DNA of 64,000 bases from Apium graveolens (Eukaryota; Streptophyta; Magnoliopsida; Apiales; Apiaceae). Shown here piece by piece: positions 1-10,041 of the stretch. Where the stretch lies: the NCBI RefSeq assembly GCF_009905375.1, contig NW_027417190.1, positions 53,980 to 117,979 of the forward strand. Reading direction: 5' to 3'. The position numbers and the translations under genes are program-made. Numbering within the stretch: position 1 is the first letter of the stretch; each line of letters starts with the position of its first letter. Under the pieces are notes generated by a model. The model was not told where the DNA came from and did no database searches. It saw only the letters and a program-made list of their open reading frames with translations.

Positions 1-743
1 ATAAAGTTAAAGTGTGGTTAGCTTAGTGGGATGTACATGTTAACATTCTGATTATTATATTAAGTGTATGTGTGTATGTCTAGCTTCATTTTGGCAACAT
101 AATTTGGCAGATATTGTTATTAACGTATGTTAACTCTTCACACTTTATTTAATTTAAAATCTTTTAAATATTTTTGCACTTCTTTTGTTTTAAAATTTAT
201 GGATCAAGTACCCTGTTTTACAAATAAGAATGAACTAGCATTTTTGATACCTTACTAGGGACTGCTACTTATGATGGCTTCGGGAGAGCACACTCTCTCA
301 TTAAGGGGCCCATTATTCACAGAAATTATGAACTTTTGATAGTGTGTCACCAGGTATTTGTGGCCTTAGCGAGCTGTGGAATTTTATATCTTATGTCATA
401 TGGATTTTGGAAAATGATTTTTATTTTATAAAATTATGATACTTGATCCACTAGTGTAGAACTTTTCTTGCTGGGCTCTTGGCTCATTACTCACAAATTT
501 TCAGGTGCTTAGCTTTTGCAACATCTTAAAGGTGGATACTTTGGAACAATATTTTAGTGATTATGTTTGTATTGGAGCTGCCTCTCCCAAGATTTGCTTT
601 ATTTTCAGCTTACATGATTTTATTTCTGTCTGCGATTTTAGAAATTTATGAAAAACTAGAAACTTATTCTTATTATGGATTTAATTTGGAGTTTTAGCTG
701 AATATTTAAGTATAACTATTTTGTGAAAAGTTGGGGTATTACA
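1..743 (+). mobile_element. LTR, 3' part (window-truncated)
   Basis: This is the 3' portion of the roughly 1.95-kb LTR that recurs through the window. It aligns by eye with 45595-46375 and ends in GGGGTATTACA, the 3' terminus shared by all copies. The next bases are a primer-binding-site-like sequence, which fixes the boundary. The 5' part lies outside the window. No coding sequence is seen. Confidence 0.85.
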
Positions 744-956
744 GTTGGTATTCAGAGCCTAGGTTAGCTTCTTTAGACTGCCCTTTTAGGCTTAACCAGT
801 TATGAGTTTAGTTATTTGTGTTTCCAAAAAAAACTACTTTTATTTTTTTTTGGTTAAATATTTTCTGACTTTCTCGATGCAGAAATATTTTTGGTATCAT
901 TAAATGTTTTTGGTATGTTTAAATTTGGGGACCTAATTTTTTTAAGGAGGGTAGAA
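744..956 (+). mobile_element. Short internal domain of LTR element (PBS to PPT)
   Basis: This piece lies between two LTR termini. It opens with TGGTATTCAGAGCCTAGGTT (746-765), close to the primer-binding site for initiator tRNA-Met (TGGTATCAGAGCC...) but with one extra T. It ends with a purine tract AAGGAGGGTAGAA directly before TGTAATAACC. Only about 213 bp separate the LTRs, so no gag or pol fits. The element is non-autonomous. Confidence 0.8.
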
Positions 957-1252
957 TGTAATAACCATGATTTTTGTAATTATATATATATATACATTTT
1001 TTGCATTTTTAATTATTTGGTTATATAAGGAAAATAATATTTTATTATATAGATTTGTTATTAAATCTAAAGACGCGTATTTTTATATTAAAAATAAACA
1101 TTTCTAGTTATCTAAAATATTTAAGTAAGGTTAAAAAAATTGTTTTAATTTATATGTGCATAATTTTAATTTAATATATATTTACTTTATCAGTAGAATT
1201 TAATAATAGGTGTAGTTATGTATTTGAAAAACTCAGTCAAACACTAAATCTC
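957..1252 (+). mobile_element. LTR, 5' fragment, broken at aminotransferase pseudogene
   Basis: It begins with the LTR terminus TGTAATAACC after the purine tract and follows the canonical LTR for about 296 bp to CAAACACTAAATCT. It then switches abruptly to aminotransferase intron sequence (CTGTGCTCATC). The same switch occurs at about 18259, so the junction existed before the large duplication. Confidence 0.85.
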
Positions 1253-2000
1253 TGTGCTCATCTCTATTTTACATTTTTGGATATTGTGTGACTATATGTT
1301 CATATCACACGTTTGTTGTGGAGGCCTGGGGCTGAAAAACTGCAGTGAGAAAGATGAACAGTTTAGTCATATTAGTCATATTGTTACTGCGGGTACCTGC
1401 TTACATTTATAGTTGAGAAGTTATTAGAAGGGCATAGAATGATACAACTGGATCTTATGGCTTGGACTTAATAAAGTAGCATGAAAGGATTCAAGGATAG
1501 ATCATGTGAGAAATCTAAATGAGGTATATTGTCATTTCTTATATTCAATGTTATAGATTTTGTTGCATCTACATATTGACCAGAGACAAGATTAATAGTA
1601 AAATATGTTAGTTCATCAATTCTCTTTGAGAAGCTTTAACAAAACTATGTCAAATTCATAATATGAGCCATAACCTTGTATCCTACTTCCTTTTGCTAAG
1701 ACCACACAATCACTCATAAACTAGAGAAGTTATAAATATTTTCTCTCTATTTACCTCTTACTAACCGTTTCGAAAAATAATGAAATATTTATAAATATTC
1801 TACTATAAACTTAGGGGTGTTTTTTGTAGTTGCAAGTGATAGGTTGTCTTACTGGTATGGAGATGATTCTTAAGGATGTTGGTTACTTGGTACAACTTGG
1901 AAGTGGGGTTACTGCTCCTTCTGCATACTTGGAGAACAACATGGCAATGATTCCATCCTCTGAATTCCCCAATAGTGATGGCACCAACTATTATTTCTAA
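1253..2000 (+). pseudogene. AGT1: Serine/alanine--glyoxylate aminotransferase pseudogene, 3' exons, copy 1
   Basis: The parent is a PLP enzyme of leaf peroxisomes that transaminates glyoxylate with serine or alanine in photorespiration. Only two exons remain. Exon 1311-1523 reads VEAWGLKNC and VTA, then YN..LGLNKVA in a shifted frame, ending in a GT donor. The last exon 1830-2000 reads GCLTGMEMILKDVGY and GSGV and is open for 57 codons to TAA at 1998. Family members end near IPSRI, a peroxisomal signal; here the frame runs on to NYYF. The acceptor before 1311 is CAC instead of CAG. An in-frame TGA and a frameshift break the first exon. The start is cut by the LTR junction at 1252. The family call rests on recognising several conserved blocks. 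Confidence 0.85.
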
Positions 2001-2864
2001 ATCATTTTATGCTAAATACTATGTAAAAAACATGCTTCATCTACCGTGGTCTATAGTAGACTTACTATATCTTAAACACTGCTTCTTGCATTGATTTGCA
2101 TCTTTTTTTTGTTGACTTATTTTTATATAAATTTTATCAAATTTAAATGAGTATTTAAAGTGTTGTTAGGACTTGGTTTTAGTGGAACAAGTCTTGAATT
2201 TTGGTCTGAGTAATTCTATTGAAAATATGAATTGTTAGTTTCTTGATGGATTATCTAGGTTCAAGAATATAAATCCAATTAGAAGTTATTTTGCTTGTTT
2301 AAATAGTAATAATAACTCTTGACTTACAAAGTGAGAAATATTATAGGTTGTATTAGCAAACAAAAATAAAATTTTGGTAGAATAGAAAGCCTATAAGCCA
2401 CACTGGGAACATAATAATTATAATTTAATTGACTAATTTACTTCAACTAAAAAAGATAAATGTTCATTTCAACTTAAAAGACAAATATTTAATAATTTGA
2501 GTAAAGATATATTAAATAGTGTTAAGGGTGGCTTAATAAATTTACATATTTAGAATTTGGATCAAATCGATTTTTCTAAAAAACTAATGAATTTGGATTT
2601 TATACAAAATTTTGAGGCCCAAGAATGGCGCAAATTACAACCCATCCGAATTAGATATATGTAAAAAACTTAATTTTATTACTTTTCATTTCTTCGAAAA
2701 ATAATGTACATTTGTTAAATTTTCTTTAAATATATTAAAGATGTGTAGAATTTTTTCCGATTTAGAATTTTATCCCAAAATATTTTAGTGTAAAAAATTG
2801 GATGAAAAATAAAACTATCAAAAAAATTATTTCGATATTAAGATAAAAAAACAATTTAAAATAA
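2001..2864 (+). other. Pseudogene downstream DNA; no gene recognised
   Basis: AT-rich sequence that accompanies every aminotransferase copy. Relative to block B it lacks about 420 bp at about 2839, with the short match GATATT/GATACT at the break, so the promoter-like segment now follows directly. Confidence 0.6.
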
Positions 2865-2865
2865 A

Positions 2866-2930
2866 TTGGGCCCATTGAAACCCATGATATACAAAATATA
2901 AGATATTAAAAAGGTAGGTAAAACCCTAAT
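2866..2930 (+). promoter_or_regulatory. Promoter-like words: GGGCCCATT plus telo-box
   Basis: GGGCCCATT at 2868-2876 and AAACCCTAA at 2921-2929 match the plant 'site II/UP1' and 'telo-box/UP2' motifs, which often occur together upstream of growth-related genes. They lie about 150 bp before the first ATG of the small two-exon ORF. That they drive transcription is inference. Confidence 0.4.
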
Positions 2931-3078
2931 ATGAGCACAAGCCCGCCGCCTTACAAACAAAATGAATTCGTACATGGCTATGAAATTGTTTTGGAGTTAT
3001 TTGTATTCTCTATGAAAGAATGTTTTGGTTCTCTAAAGTTAAACACATTTCCAAATGAATTGGTGGAGGACTAATCAA

Positions 3079-3647
3079 ATGAATTGGTGGAGGACTAAGT
3101 GGATAAGGTTTACAGGTTATCATGAATTGATGTTGTTTAACAAAGTTAAGGTAATAATTTATATTTCCCTCATTCTTCATTTTCTTTTCATATGTGTTAT
3201 TTGCACAAACTTTTGGTAGAAATCAAACACTAAAATAAGTATCCCATTTTCCTTGTATATATGTATGTAGATTTACATGGAATGTCACTTGTATTTGTTT
3301 TTACATGACCTTTATGTCAAGAATTATCCTTTCAAGATTATATGTCAAGGTTAGAAAAAAAAACAATTACATTTGTAGTCATTTTTTTTTGTTCCTCATA
3401 AATAATCAAATACATGATATATGAAAAAAATGAAAATTTATAAAAAAGAAGCCCACACATTATTTTTATTTTATGTTCATATTTGTTGAATTATACTATT
3501 AAATTTATTTTATGTTTATGTATAACCTTACTTTAGAGATATTTTCACAGGAATTATATTTTTCTTGCTACTTGCAACAAGTTCCAAAAATAATGAAGAA
3601 AATGCTCCAAGTGCCTTCCCTTTCTCTTCATCAATGTACGGTGTCAG
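3079..3647 (+). pseudogene. Small two-exon ORF, unknown product, block A
   Basis: The family is not recognised. Exon 1 (3079-3150) gives exactly 24 codons starting MNWWRTKW and ending LMLFNKVK, followed by the donor GTAATA. After an intron of about 400 bp that ends TTTTCACAG, exon 2 (3551-3647) continues the frame as ELYFSCYLQQVPK for 32 codons and ends CAG/GT. No third exon could be assigned. An alternative frame of exon 2 (from 3565) reads MLLATSSKNN and resembles a signal peptide, so the frame is uncertain. A 24-bp direct repeat at 3053-3100 duplicates the region before the ATG. Blocks B and C carry the same structure; B has lost the second donor. It could be a fragment of a larger gene. 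Confidence 0.35.
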
Positions 3648-4035
3648 GTTTCTTTATTATTCTTTAACTTTTACCATGCCAATATATATTATTAATATAA
3701 ATATAGATAGTACAAGTGGATCTATATGGGGTGTATTTTTTTTCTAATGTATATAAGACAAACAACTCTAAATTACTCTTTGTTGACCTAATTAAACACG
3801 AAGTTTACTTATATTAGGAGTTTCCCATCTCACGAAGCCCCATCACTTTTTAACTTCATTTCACAACACACATGGTTGAAAATGAGATTTCTTACTTGAT
3901 AGAGATGTAGCCTTTGTTTGGGAAATTTTTTAGTGTTGGAAGAACTTATATTTTCAATACATGAATTGGTAGGGTCACCATTTTCAGCCTCACTAGAACA
4001 TGTTGCTTAGTAACTTCTATAGATCCGTAACTATT

Positions 4036-4655
4036 TGAAAAGTATAGAGTTGTGGTTTTTCTTGATTCCAGTAGTAATATTGTTGGCGGTGTCACTGGTG
4101 ATGGTAATTTTACTAGTCCAGTTGGTGGCACTAGTAGTCGTAATCTTAGGAGTGGAATTGGTGGTGGGATTGTTGGTGGTGAAGTTCGTGTTAACTTAAG
4201 GAGTATCATTGGTGGTAATTTTAATAATGGCATAAGTGATAGTAGCATTGGTGGTATATTGGGTAGTTTTAATAGTGGGATTGGTGGCAGCATGACTAGC
4301 ATCTTTAGTGGATACATTGGTGGTACCAGAAACGATAATATTAGTAGTGGATTTGCTGGCATTGATGGTGCCATTGGTCCTGGTGCTCTTATTAGTGCAA
4401 TTGGTAGCATTGAAAGGGGTAATCTTTGCAGGAGAATTGGTAGTGGTATTATTGATGTTGGTTTTGAACTTCGTGCTACCTTAAGCAGTTCCATTTATGG
4501 CCAGATTAATTATGGTATTACAGGTGGTAGCATTGATGTTATATTGGTTAGTCTTAGTAGTGGCAATTTATGGTAGCATTTCTAGTAGCTTTAGGGGTAG
4601 CACTGGTTGTATATTAGGTAATATTATGAGTTGATTTAGCTTCAGAGATGGTGGT
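4036..4655 (+). repeat. Glycine-codon-rich imperfect repeat, open on both strands, block A
   Basis: Imperfect repeats of GGTGGT/GGTAGT-type words. On the plus strand 4052-4576 is open (174 codons) and reads SGIGGGIVGG and similar. On the minus strand 3946-4494 is also open (182 codons) and reads proline/leucine-rich stretches such as PLLKLPPMILLKL. Openness on both strands follows from the repeat composition and is weak evidence for a gene. A degenerate glycine-rich cell-wall protein exon is possible. Compared with blocks B and C, one internal 160-172-bp tandem unit is missing here. Confidence 0.6.
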
Positions 4656-5618
4656 TGTGACGTCCTCCAAACCCAGGTAAGAAGTTTGGGGTTCACAACA
4701 CATATATTATATAAACCTGTATATGAAATATTATATGCAATTACCGTTATTTATGCAAGCACAGGCACAACAGGTTAAAGTATGAAAACCAGCCACAACC
4801 TTGACTTTTATTACGTCATACCAAATCCGAACTAGTTTAACTTACAACTGAAAATGAAATCATTCTTAGAAACTTGCATAACTCAAACTAGCTCGATCCA
4901 ACTCAACCTGGAATCTTAGATCGTATACTGGACTGGGGGGTCCTCATTACCAATAATTTCCATTTTAACTATAGAATAACGTAAATAGATTCACAAGGGT
5001 GAGCTAACTAGCTCAGCAAGTTATAATATATAACAATAACTGAGTGTAAACAATGATCAATTGAAATGATTCATAGGAATCAAGTTCCTTGTTAAGCAAT
5101 TATTAGAATTGGATATTCATTTTTAAGTTTAAAACCAAGGTTAGGCTGCTGATCAGTGACACACTAACCCGATTAAGGCACACAACTCTATTCTCTATAC
5201 TGGATCCAAGGCACACATTGGCCTAATATGACCACCAATCTGGTCTGACCACGAATATGTTCCATATTTAGAACGCTATCTAATTCTATAACAATTCAAC
5301 ATGATAAATATTGTAATTCAATAAAACAGAATCATAATTAACGTTGATAAAACATTTATTTCAGAGCATAAAGCAATTCATAAATATCACCAGAGTATAT
5401 CAGGGTATGTATGAGGAATAGCTTCCAGCCTGTAGGAGAATCAGGTATTAAAGAATAATGGTTATACAAGTGTAGTTCACTATACCATAGAATTACTTTC
5501 GTAACCAGATTTCTAAAAACTATCTAAAAAATGTTGTGGTTGAAAGGTGATTTCATGTCTATTGCAAGGGATTTTAAAAACATTGCAACTGAATCAGCAA
5601 AATTTCGAGGTAGTTACA
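4656..5618 (-). mobile_element. Solo LTR, Ty3-like, block A
   Basis: Read on the minus strand it starts TGTAACTACCTCGAAATTTT and ends ...GGACGTCACA, the TG..CA form common in plant Ty3-type LTRs. Length is 963 bp. Flanks GTGGT and AATAT do not match, so no target-site duplication is visible, and no primer-binding site or polypurine tract adjoins it. It is either an old solo LTR or a fragment with lost edges. Copies at 22077 and 34915 share both edges. Confidence 0.65.
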
Positions 5619-6448
5619 AATATATGTTATTGCAATACATTATATAATCGTTACAGTAGATCAGAGATTTGGGCCCAAAAGTTAGGCGGTCTTGTTCAAA
5701 ACTTGTGAGCGGGCTTGCTGAAATTGTATTCCCGGCTGTCAATTAAATAATATAAAAAAACACGGACTGTCAAACAATCTTCACTGCGGAAAAAGATTAA
5801 ATCTTTGCTGAAATATTTCTCTCAAACACTGAATATTAAATCTTTGTAAAGACTAAAGCTCCAAGAAGATTAAATCTCGGAAAAGATTAAACCTTGAACG
5901 GAATGTATTTTTTCCCCAAATCATCTTTCGTAAAGTTCTTTCAATTCACTAAATTTAATTTAGTAGAAGATTAAGTTTGGTCGATTATTGTTAATTATTG
6001 TTTAATTTACCTCCTTGCTTTTCTCTTTCTATGTTATTTTGTGTTTGAGATCTTTATTAAATCATGTTTATGTGTCAATCGTGTCTTATTATCAGTTCTG
6101 AGTTGTATTGGGAATTGTTTGGAATGACAGTGGTATGAAATTTTAAGGTATCACTTGTGGTTGTAATAGTAGAATTTGTATTTTGGACTTTTTGTTTACT
6201 CGGTCTTCTGATAGTTTGTTAATCTTTATAGAATGAAGTACTACAAAGAAGAAATTCAATACTTTCAGATGTTTTATTATATATTGAATCGTTAAATAAA
6301 AAACTTGTGTCCAATCGCCTAGGTCATATAAAGGTGTTTGTATAATTGTTTATTAAGAATCAATTAAGCAAGTGTTATTATAATTCACATCTTATAATTT
6401 TTTTTACTCGTTTCATTTTAGAAAAAGATAAAAGAAAATTGTGAGAAG
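5619..6448 (+). other. Intergenic or intron-like DNA; no gene recognised
   Basis: Contains a cluster of related words (AGATTAAATCT, ATTAAATCTTTG, AAGATTAAAC) between about 5800 and 5900, then T-rich intron-like sequence. No open frame of note. The same stretch follows the LTR in blocks B and C. Confidence 0.5.
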
Positions 6449-6601
6449 ATGACCCGAGCTACGGGAAGTGAGAACAAATGTCTTGAAAGAAGAGATACCA
6501 CAACTGTCGATAACAACAATAGTTCAAGGACGGAGAGGCGATATGTTATTAATACAAATAACAAAGAAAAAAACATTTATAGTATTGATGGAGGACATTG
6601 A
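6449..6601 (+). CDS. 51-codon ORF, unknown, block A
   Basis: Starts MTRATGSENKCLERRD, ends IDGGH before TGA, and is polar and asparagine-rich. No family recognised. Its interest is that the same 51-codon frame is open in all three blocks with only substitutions, while neighbouring LINE and aminotransferase frames are broken. Upstream sequence is T-rich like an intron end, so it may be an exon rather than a whole gene. With so few codons, chance preservation after recent duplication is quite possible. Confidence 0.3.
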   Translation: MTRATGSENKCLERRDTTTVDNNNSSRTERRYVINTNNKEKNIYSIDGGH

Positions 6602-7250
6602 TCTACAACTATGACCTTGCTACCTACTACAGGGAAATGTATCAAGTTAGCAAAAGTGGAAAGGTTGCCATCTTTTATAACATGGATTCCCTTGGATAGG
6701 TAAAACATTTTGTGCTTTTTTTTACAACTCCTTATCATTTGGTGATAAGGAATTAAATTAAATTACAATCTGAGATTCTCAGATTGTTATTTACAAAACC
6801 CGGTACGTGACTTTCTCTTTGTAGGGTGGTTTCTTCACAAACTTGGATCAAATCGACTCATAAAAAAAACATCTTCTCCTCAAGGTAAAACATCAGAGTC
6901 TTGGAGGAACATCTTGATTTGGTCGCTTTTGCTTTTTCTCATAGTTATAAACAAAAATACCGAAACCACGACAAGACAAACATGTATATTGTAATTATGG
7001 GATATGCATATATGACATTCCTTGTTATGGACTCCACATCTATATGTCTTCCACTATGATTTAGTTGGATAGTACACACACATATGTTTTTCCCTATGGC
7101 TTTACATTGTTTTGTTTTTGCTCAGGTAAGTTGTTTAAATTTATGTTAAATTTTACCGTTTTGTTTGATATATGGTTATTAGATTAAGGTCGTGTCAAAT
7201 TTTACCCTTTTTGTAAACTTTTTTTAATTATTATTTCACAATCACTAGGT
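6602..7250 (+). other. Exon-like remnants and paired palindromes
   Basis: Two short palindromes sit close together: CCTTATCA/TGATAAGG around 6731-6751 and CAATCTGAGA/TCTCAGATTG around 6766-6786. About 6835-7060 corresponds to the 79-codon ORF of block C but has an in-frame TAA after ATCGACTCA. No protein family was identified. Confidence 0.4.
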
Positions 7251-7748
7251 CATGTTACCTATTAGGGAGGAGGAAGTTAAGAATGTAGTCTTTTTCATGC
7301 ATCAATATAAGTCACTAGATCCACATAGGTCGAACCCAGCATTTTTCAAACGTATTGAAATATTTTTAAAAGGTATGTTTTTCTATTTTGTCAGATTTTC
7401 TTTGATACACCACATGGGCCAAGGGAACTAAATCGTAGGCTTGTATGTCTTATTCCTAAGGTTAAACAACTGAAACATATGGAAGATCTTCGACCTATCT
7501 ATCTTTATAATGTTCTGATGCGCATACTGTCGAAGGTGGTGGTGAATAAGTTCAAACTATGTTTAATCTAGACAGTGCCTAACAAACAGAGTGCTTTTAA
7601 TGAAGGGAGGCTATTAGTTCATAATACAGTGATTGCATTTGAAGTCACAAGGGAAAAAAGGGCGTGGCTGGGTTAAGAATTGATATTTTATGGCATTAGA
7701 TAAGTTGGAATGGAGATTTATTGATACAACGATTAAAGTTCTCTTTTA
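7251..7748 (+). pseudogene. LINE (L1-type) reverse-transcriptase fragment, block A
   Basis: Translation shows the ordered plant L1 signature: EEEVKNVVFFMH and SNPAFFKRI upstream, a frame change, then LVCLIPKV, MEDLRPIYLYNV, ILSKVVVNK, NKQSAFNEGRL and HNTVIAFEV, and after another shift ALDKLEWRFID. These match the N-terminal part of the LINE reverse-transcriptase domain, up to the region around the first catalytic aspartate (LD.s.A..R.EW). The catalytic FADD block and everything beyond are absent. A TAG interrupts after KLCLI. It is inactive and was copied with the block. No A-tail or flanking duplication was found. Confidence 0.8.
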
Positions 7749-8762
7749 CAACTTAAACCACTTTGGTACACTTTATTTTCTCCTTTTCACCATGTTCCAG
7801 ATTCAAGTATCCGCCAGTAGCACTTAATTTGTTAATTATATGGATAAAAAGGATTTTAACATAGAATTGATTTGTTGAAAAATATGTGTAAGTAAAATAA
7901 AATTGAACACAATGTGTCTCTCTAATTAATAACCACTCTTTAATTTTGATCAAATTTCTGCATTGCAAAGTAATACATTATAAAAAATTAGAGCCTCCAT
8001 GTATTGAGAAATACATGTATACAACACTCTATAATCCACCAGCATACCAGGAAAATTATAATGTTTCTATCATCTCTACTATTTTCTTATTTATTTTAAA
8101 TTTAGATTAATTTTAATTTCCATATTGTTAACCATGTTTATTAGATTTAAGGTTTAAGAAATCAAATACCATTACTCAGCTATCTTATCACACATTACCA
8201 TTCTCTTATAGAGGAACTTAAATAAATTGGGGATATATTGATAAAGTTTTTGGAGAAAACCTTACCATTTAGCGATATAATTATATATCATTAAGGGTGA
8301 AGGTCTGCTCTAAAGAATGATGATCCATTGGTACATCAAGCATTTTCTTGGTGTTGGTGATATTGATGACAAAGTTGTTCTCAAAGAACGGAAAGTTATT
8401 AATTTTTGATTATCTTGGAAAGTGTTTTTATATATTTTTAAGATTTAACATAACGTTATTATATAATTTTATGTGCAAATATTCATAAGCCACAATATCT
8501 GATAGTGGCTATAATACATAAGTTGTATTACAGAAAATGTGATCATATATTCTTGATTCCAGCAAACTACAATAATTGTTGAATTCACTTTATATGTTGA
8601 AATATATCTGACCCTCCTAACCCTTCTAACATAGAGTCTTATATATTATTTTTATATATAAAGAATAAGTCATGAGTTGCTTATGTAATGAGAGCCAAAA
8701 AGGTGAAACAAATTGAACATGAGATTTTGTACTCGTTCCATTAAACTTTTATGTGGTCTCAG
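7749..8762 (+). other. AT-rich DNA upstream of pseudogene copy 2; no gene recognised
   Basis: No convincing reading frame. A marker of about 120 bp (8315-8410, containing AAGAATGATGATCCATTGG) recurs at the head of each acceptor-intact aminotransferase copy, at about 12473, 25733 and 38627. From about 8490 the sequence recurs in copies 4, 6, 7 and 8 and probably represents an ancestral intron. Confidence 0.5.
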
Positions 8763-9773
8763 GCATCACTTGATCAAATATTCGAGGAAAGACTTGAGAA
8801 CATAATAGCAAGGCACACTCCCCTTGCAACAACAACAAGTTAAATGCTTTATTCTTTTATGCAGCTTAAGCAAAACACTGAAAATATTTTTTGTTTCATT
8901 ATGTATTCTTTGTGAGATGCATAGAAAGTAGAAACATGTTGAAACCATTATTTGTAGATACAATGCAAATATTACAAACCAAGTCATTTTATAGATTATT
9001 TAAGAATTACAAGTGCAATGATTTTAATTTTAGTCAATTTTTATTTCATCATCTAATTGCTGACATAATTTTAAGAATCGGATTATTCTGTGCTCATCTT
9101 TGTTTTACATTTTTGGATATTGTGTGACTATATGTTCATATCACAGGTTTGTTGTGGAGGCCTGGGGGCTGAAAAATTGCACTGAGAAAGATGAACGGTT
9201 TAGTCATATTAGTCATATTGTTAGTGCGGTTATGGTACCTGCGTACATTGATAGTTGAGAAGTTATTAGAAGGGCATAGAATGATACAACTGGATCTTAT
9301 GGCTTGGACTTAATAAAGTAGCAAGAATGGATTCGAGGATAGATCATGTGAGAAATCTAAATGAGGTATATTATCATTTCTTATATTTAATGTTATAGAT
9401 TTTGTTGCATCTACATATTGACCAGAGACAAGACTAATAGTAAAATATGGTAGTTCCTCAATTCTCTTTGAGAAACTTTAACAAAACTTTGTCAAATTCA
9501 TAATATGAGCCATAACCTTGTATCCTACTTCCTTTTGCTAAGACCACACAATCATTCATAAACGAGACAAGTTATAAATATTTTCTCTCTATTTACCTCT
9601 TACTAACCATTTCTAAAAACAATGAAATATTTATAAATATTCTACTATAAACATACGGGTGTTTTTTGTAGTTGCAAGTGATAGGGTGTCTTACTGGTAT
9701 GGAGAACAACATGCCAATAATTCCATCCTCTAGATACCCCATTAGTGATTGCAGCAACTATTACTATTTCTAA
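8763..9773 (+). pseudogene. AGT1: Glyoxylate aminotransferase pseudogene, copy 2
   Basis: Three exons. Exon 8763-8839 reads FEERLENIIARHTPL after a CAG acceptor. Its donor is TTAAATG where the reading frame requires GTAAATG; all copies share this defect. Exon 9147-9365 follows an intact CACAG and reads VEAWGLKNCTEKDE, then VMVPAYIDS and a TGA. The last exon 9672-9773 has lost 24 codons between two TGGAGA words, removing the MILKDVGY to GSGV block, and remains in frame to TAA. The lesions rule out a functional enzyme. Copy 6 at 26184 shares the 72-bp deletion, which pairs copies 2 and 6 as duplicates. Confidence 0.88.
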
Positions 9774-10027
9774 ATCATTTTATGCTAAATAATATATAAA
9801 AAACATGCTTCATGTGCGGTGGTCTACAGTAGACTTACTATATCTTAAACACTGCTTCTTGGATTGATTTGCATGTTTCTTTGTTGACTTATTTTTATGT
9901 AAATTTTATTAAATTTAAATGAGTATTTAAAGTGTTGTTAGGACTTGGTTTTAGTGGAACAAGTCTTGAATTTTGGTCTGACTAATTCTATTAAAAACAT
10001 GAATTGTAAGTTTCTTTATGGATTATT
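9774..10027 (+). other. Pseudogene 3' flank
   Basis: Non-coding flank up to the LINE target site, collinear with copies 1, 4, 5, 7 and 8. Confidence 0.5.
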
Positions 10028-10041
10028 TAGGTACAAGAAGA

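Noticed and set aside
2921..2929. AAACCCTAA as telomeric repeat
   Set aside because: A single unit, repeated only once per block; fits the telo-box promoter motif better than interstitial telomere sequence.
3946..4494. Proline/leucine-rich minus-strand protein
   Set aside because: It is the reverse of the glycine-codon repeat; openness follows from composition and is not kept in block C.
4656..5618. Complete Ty3 element around the solo LTR
   Set aside because: No second LTR, primer-binding site, polypurine tract, or gag/pol sequence adjoins it on either side.
8300..8425. Continuation of the LINE reverse transcriptase into the AAGAATGATG marker region
   Set aside because: A frame such as EGLLQRMMIHWY looked suggestive, but no conserved FADD block or ordered motifs follow.
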